In this document: positions 61,577 through 64,000 of the stretch, in pieces
Numbering within the stretch: position 1 is the first letter of the stretch
How the letters are laid out: every line of letters starts with the position of its first letter
Notes under the pieces: generated by a model
The model's database searches: none
What the model was told of the DNA's origin: nothing
Seen by the model: the letters and a program-made list of their open reading frames with translations, nothing else
From: Natronococcus pandeyae
GTDB lineage: Archaea > Halobacteriota > Halobacteria > Halobacteriales > Natrialbaceae
Reading direction: 5' to 3'
DNA: 64,000 bases
Assembly: GCF_008122205.1 (NCBI RefSeq)
Contig: NZ_PHNJ01000002.1
Coordinates: 310,001-374,000 of the forward strand
Made by a program: the position numbers and the translations under genes

Positions 61577-61745
61577 CACCACGAAAGCCCTTTTCAGTCC
61601 CACTTACGATGCCTGGCCAGGCAACCGGCTCGGGTGGGACTGAAAGGGGCTGGGCCGCTCGGGGACGGCGGGCGACGCAAGCACGCGAGCAAAGCGAGCG
61701 CGCAGCGAGCCCCCCGACTCGAGCGGCCCAGGGGCTTTCGTGGTG
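61577..61745. repeat. 169-bp three-stem structured element
   Basis: Three nested perfect stems: P1 CACCACGAAAGCCC (61577-61590) with GGGCTTTCGTGGTG (61732-61745), 14 bp; P2 TTTCAGTCCCAC (61592-61603) with GTGGGACTGAAA (61634-61645), 12 bp; P3 TGGGCCGCTCG (61651-61661) with CGAGCGGCCCA (61720-61730), 11 bp. P2 holds the palindrome GCCTGGCCAGGC (61611-61622); the P3 loop is GCGAGC-rich. The outline is a three-way junction. It may be a structured RNA or a non-autonomous repeat. Confidence 0.7.
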
Positions 61746-61803
61746 TTCGATTCTCTCAGCGAGCCGGTGTAATCCGGATACCATCTTTAAGCAGCGAGGG
61801 AAC

Positions 61804-61821
61804 CCCGGCCTTTAGGCCGGG
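61804..61821. repeat. Left hairpin of the TnpB element
   Basis: CCCGGCC-TTTA-GGCCGGG forms a 7-bp stem with 4-nt loop, followed by TGGGAATCGCGTCA, which resembles the GGATGTCA after the right-end hairpin. Both ends therefore look like the same kind of end in the same orientation. Confidence 0.6.
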
Positions 61822-61856
61822 TGGGAATCGCGTCACTTGATTACGCTGTCCACCGG

Positions 61857-61991
61857 TCATTCTCCTCTCTCGGAATCCAGCTTCTCTTCGGCGTAGAGCA
61901 TCATCCCCTTCCAGGTCAGCCCGTGACGTTCCTTCGTCTCTTTCAGCCGCTCGTACTGGTCGTCCTCTACCTCGAAATTGATATTCGTCAT
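61857..61991 (-). CDS. Small divergent protein of TnpB elements
   Basis: 44 aa: MTNINFEVEDDQYERLKETK then ERHGLTWKGMMLYAEEKLDS and ERGE. A beta-strand start followed by two helices is consistent with a ribbon-helix-helix type DNA-binding protein. I recall similar proteins beside haloarchaeal tnpB genes. It is divergent from tnpB with 54 nt between starts, so it could regulate tnpB or be part of the transposon module. Confidence 0.75.
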   Translation of the reverse strand: MTNINFEVEDDQYERLKETKERHGLTWKGMMLYAEEKLDSERGE

Positions 61992-62045
61992 ACCACCTTC
62001 TTTCACTCCGATACACTTAAGTTTGTCTAATACTTTTCTAAGGGT

Positions 62046-63281
62046 GTGTCCGACACGGTGACAAAAACGCTGCAGGCCACGCTCGCCACGCCCACTGCGG
62101 GCAAAGAGCAACGCCTACAGCGACTCTTGGACACCTACCGCGAAGCACTCCACGACGCCTTCGATGCCGGAGCGAACACGATGTCAGCCGTCAACGACGT
62201 TGTGACGCCCTACGACCTGCCGTATCAGGCCAAAGACGCGCTCAAGTCATACGTCCCGAAGCTTCGGAAAACGTACAACGCCGGCGAGCTTGACGACGAG
62301 CATCCACTTCGACTCGTCAACCGGGCCGCGAAGTTCGACTACTCGGATAAGCGCGAATACGGCTTTGTCTGGCAGGCGCCGCAACCCGGCCGTGGGACGA
62401 ACTTCTGGATTCCGCTTCGGATCAATCCCGAACAAGAATCGCTCTGGTTCGACCTTCTGAACGACGATGCGAAAGCGGGCGAGTTGCGGCTACAGCGCCA
62501 CCGAACGTCGTGGGAGTTGCACGTCACCGTCGAGTTCTCGGTCGACGAACCGACCGAACCGGACGATCCGACGTACATCGGTTTCGACGTAGGCGAGAGC
62601 GCGCTGATTACGGGCTGTGCCCTCAAGCGCGACGTACCACGGAAACCGATGCTCGAAAGTGGCAGTCGTGCTCGACACCTCCGCAAAGAGATGTTCACGA
62701 CGTTGAAGCGTCTGCAAGAGCGTGACGCCGCCGAGTGGCGTGTGGACGAACGTTTCGATCACTACCAGAACGCCCTAACGGATATCGTCGAGAAGGTGTC
62801 CCGGCGTGCTGTCGAGTACGCCCAGTCCTTCGAGAACCCGGTGATCGTGCTCGAGGACTTGTCGTATATACGGGAACGGCTCAACTACGGTAAGTTCATG
62901 AACCGACGCTTGCACGCGTGGGCGTTCGCTCGTCTTCAGGGCCGAATCGAAGACAAGGCCACCGAGGCCAGCATTCCGGTTGAGTACGTCAATGCGGCGT
63001 ACACGTCGCAGACCTGCCACGCTTGCGATCGTCTTGGCCGTCGCGACGAGCAGGCAGAGTTCGTCTGTCCACACGACGACTGCCACGTAACAGAGTTCCA
63101 AGCAGACATCAACGCAGCGGCGAACATCGCCAGCCGCGTAGATCCGTGGGGAGAGAGCGTTCCTTGGGAACCGGAACGCGATGACTCGCCACAGAATGGG
63201 AGCGCCAGTGACAGCGCCACAGTCCACCGCGAGACGAGCGAGAAATCCTCGCAGATGACGCTCGCGGCTTACCAGGACTGA
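62046..63281 (+). CDS. tnpB: RNA-guided endonuclease TnpB
   Basis: 411 aa from a GTG at 62046. The RuvC-like triad is complete: Asp181 (IGFDVGESAL), Glu270 (VIVLEDLSYI) and Asp354 (FQADINAAANIA). A four-Cys zinc finger is at CHACDRLG (Cys324, Cys327) and VCPHDDC (Cys341, Cys346). Haloarchaeal TnpB proteins in this form bind a guide RNA from the element end and cut DNA with a flanking motif, which keeps copies of the element in place. No frameshift is seen, so it appears active. No tnpA is present. Confidence 0.93.
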   Translation: MSDTVTKTLQATLATPTAGKEQRLQRLLDTYREALHDAFDAGANTMSAVNDVVTPYDLPYQAKDALKSYVPKLRKTYNAGELDDEHPLRLVNRAAKFDYSDKREYGFVWQAPQPGRGTNFWIPLRINPEQESLWFDLLNDDAKAGELRLQRHRTSWELHVTVEFSVDEPTEPDDPTYIGFDVGESALITGCALKRDVPRKPMLESGSRARHLRKEMFTTLKRLQERDAAEWRVDERFDHYQNALTDIVEKVSRRAVEYAQSFENPVIVLEDLSYIRERLNYGKFMNRRLHAWAFARLQGRIEDKATEASIPVEYVNAAYTSQTCHACDRLGRRDEQAEFVCPHDDCHVTEFQADINAAANIASRVDPWGESVPWEPERDDSPQNGSASDSATVHRETSEKSSQMTLAAYQD

Positions 63282-63299
63282 AACCTGCCAGATTGGATT

Positions 63300-63348
63300 C
63301 CCCTTGTAGGGGAAGCCCCGCCGTTCACGGCGGGGAGGATGTCACCGT
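63300..63348 (+). ncRNA. Candidate TnpB guide (omega) RNA scaffold end / right end
   Basis: Starting 18 nt after the tnpB stop, two hairpins are followed by GGATGTCACC. In IS605-family elements the guide RNA covers the 3' end of tnpB and this right end; the bases just past it act as guide. The guide here would read from about 63344 into the methyltransferase 3' flank. This is inferred from the family. Confidence 0.5.
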
Positions 63349-63366
63349 TCTCGATGCACGGTCGTT

Positions 63367-64000
63367 CTATGCCGACTTCTCGAGAACTGCCACGTACGTG
63401 CGTTCCTCGCGGACGATATCCGCGACGCGCCAGGGGGTCCCGATCGTTGCGTCCGCGAGCCGGTCCGGCCCGAACAGCAGGAAGTGGAGGGTCGGCCCTA
63501 CTACCGTCTCCGACTCGTCGTTCGGCTCGTACTCGAGGTGAAAACACCGGTGAGCGACGCCGTCGCGCGGATCCGGTCGGTAACCCAGCAGGTCGTCAGC
63601 GATCGCGTTCGGATCGTAGTTGTCAACGACCGCGACGCCGTCCTCGTCGGTGATGCGGGCGACCGATCCGAGCAGTTCTCGTACGCCGGCGAACGACGCG
63701 GCCAGTCCCAGTTGCGTGCCGAACACCTGAACGGTGGCAAACCGTCCCGGATCGAACGTCAGGTCGAACATGTCCATCACGCGTGCGTTCTCGAGTCCTT
63801 GCTCCCGTGCCGCTTCAACGGCGTGCGGGCTGGCGTCGATTCCGGTTACTTCGAGCCCTCGCTCTTGCAACCAGCAGGCGTACTGACCCGCACCACACCC
63901 GACGTCGAGAACGGGCCCATCCCGGTTCGCGATGCGCTCCAGGACAGCGATTCGCTCGTCGGCCCAGTGCTCCGGCGACTCGAAGTAGTACTCGGCAACT
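63367..64000 (-). CDS. SAM-dependent methyltransferase (partial, cut by window edge)
   Basis: The stop is at 63367-63369 on the minus strand and the frame runs off the window; about 211 residues are visible. Motif I VLDVGCGAGQYACWL appears near 63895, then GLEVTGIDASPHAVEAARE, VQVFGTQLGLAASFAG, ARITDEDGVAVVDNYDP and LHFLLFGPDRLADATI at the C-terminus. It is a class I methyltransferase related to those with AEYYFESPEHWADERIA at the N-terminal side. Its substrate is unknown. The TnpB element ends 20-30 bp from its 3' end. Confidence 0.85.
   Translation of the reverse strand, partial: VAEYYFESPEHWADERIAVLERIANRDGPVLDVGCGAGQYACWLQERGLEVTGIDASPHAVEAAREQGLENARVMDMFDLTFDPGRFATVQVFGTQLGLAASFAGVRELLGSVARITDEDGVAVVDNYDPNAIADDLLGYRPDPRDGVAHRCFHLEYEPNDESETVVGPTLHFLLFGPDRLADATIGTPWRVADIVREERTYVAVLEKSA

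Larger units (their letters stand above)
61224..61856. other. Intergenic region between the DICT operon and the TnpB element, no gene
   Basis: No coding gene is supported. The 61224-61576 half shows nothing beyond the promoter of the HTH gene. The 61577-61745 half is a structured element (separate entry), and a hairpin follows at 61804-61821. Low-complexity GCGAGC-type runs (61680-61711) explain several spurious reading frames. Confidence 0.6.
61800..63345 (+). mobile_element. IS200/IS605-type (IS1341 group) element with tnpB
   Basis: The element contains a divergent small gene and a complete tnpB, without tnpA. Its right end has two hairpins: CCCCT-TGT-AGGGG (63300-63312) and CCCCGCCG-TTCA-CGGCGGGG (63316-63335), followed by GGATGTCA. 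A related hairpin CCCGGCC-TTTA-GGCCGGG (61804-61821) marks the left side. Exact ends are uncertain. Lacking TnpA, it depends on a transposase elsewhere for movement. Confidence 0.75.

Overview
The window is chromosomal DNA of a haloarchaeon, most likely of the Natrialbaceae type. Reasons: high GC with many CTCGAG strings, very acidic predicted proteins, Tat-lipoprotein substrate-binding proteins, leaderless promoters (TATA-like box about 25-30 nt before the start codon), and archaeal replication genes (Orc1/Cdc6, PolD small subunit, Hel308). Assignment below family level is not possible from this sequence.

Layout. 0-7 kb: tungstate ABC genes (tupB partial, tupA), two GNATs, a CHRD protein, tryptophanase-like tnaA, aspartate kinase lysC. 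7-15.5 kb: a replication-origin neighbourhood. PolD small subunit, a Sec11-type signal peptidase and orc1 lie on one side; the oapA-oapB-oapC operon lies on the other. Between them is a 1.55-kb gene-free origin carrying inverted origin-recognition-box (ORB) sequences around an AT-richer, CTAG-rich core. More ORB-like sequences lie inside the polB and orc1 coding regions. 15.7-26 kb: small conserved genes, an iron ABC pair without ATPase under DtxR-type iron boxes, a methyltransferase, and a complete zinc-type ABC operon znuACB. 26-38 kb: an XPD/DinG-type helicase, a thiamine-type binding protein, an AI-2E family exporter, a MacB-like ABC pair, rpiA, type 2 IPP isomerase and a histone-fold protein. 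38-50 kb: larB, a zinc-finger microprotein, GIY-YIG protein, phosphohexomutase, cysE, phosphatase, aminotransferase, a regulator with a frameshifted paralogue beside it, methyltransferase, SDR and purO. 50-64 kb: a double HNH protein, tRNA-Gln(CTG), rhodanese lipoprotein, Old-Yellow-Enzyme homologue, a divergent ADH / amidohydrolase-MIP18 set, cgi121-hel308, a DICT-HTH pair, a three-stem structured repeat, and an apparently intact TnpB insertion sequence with its divergent small gene.

The strongest non-gene signals are: (1) the ORB set, including copies encoding SPVET-G peptides in disordered linkers of two replication proteins; (2) two 110-bp TA-ended miniature elements and one unrelated 81-bp element, all three starting on the last base of a TGA stop codon; (3) a 169-bp three-way-junction element next to TnpB; (4) a 14-codon upstream ORF overlapping the oapA start; and (5) a 29-aa membrane microprotein gene overlapping its downstream gene.

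All family assignments come from reading motifs; no database search was run.
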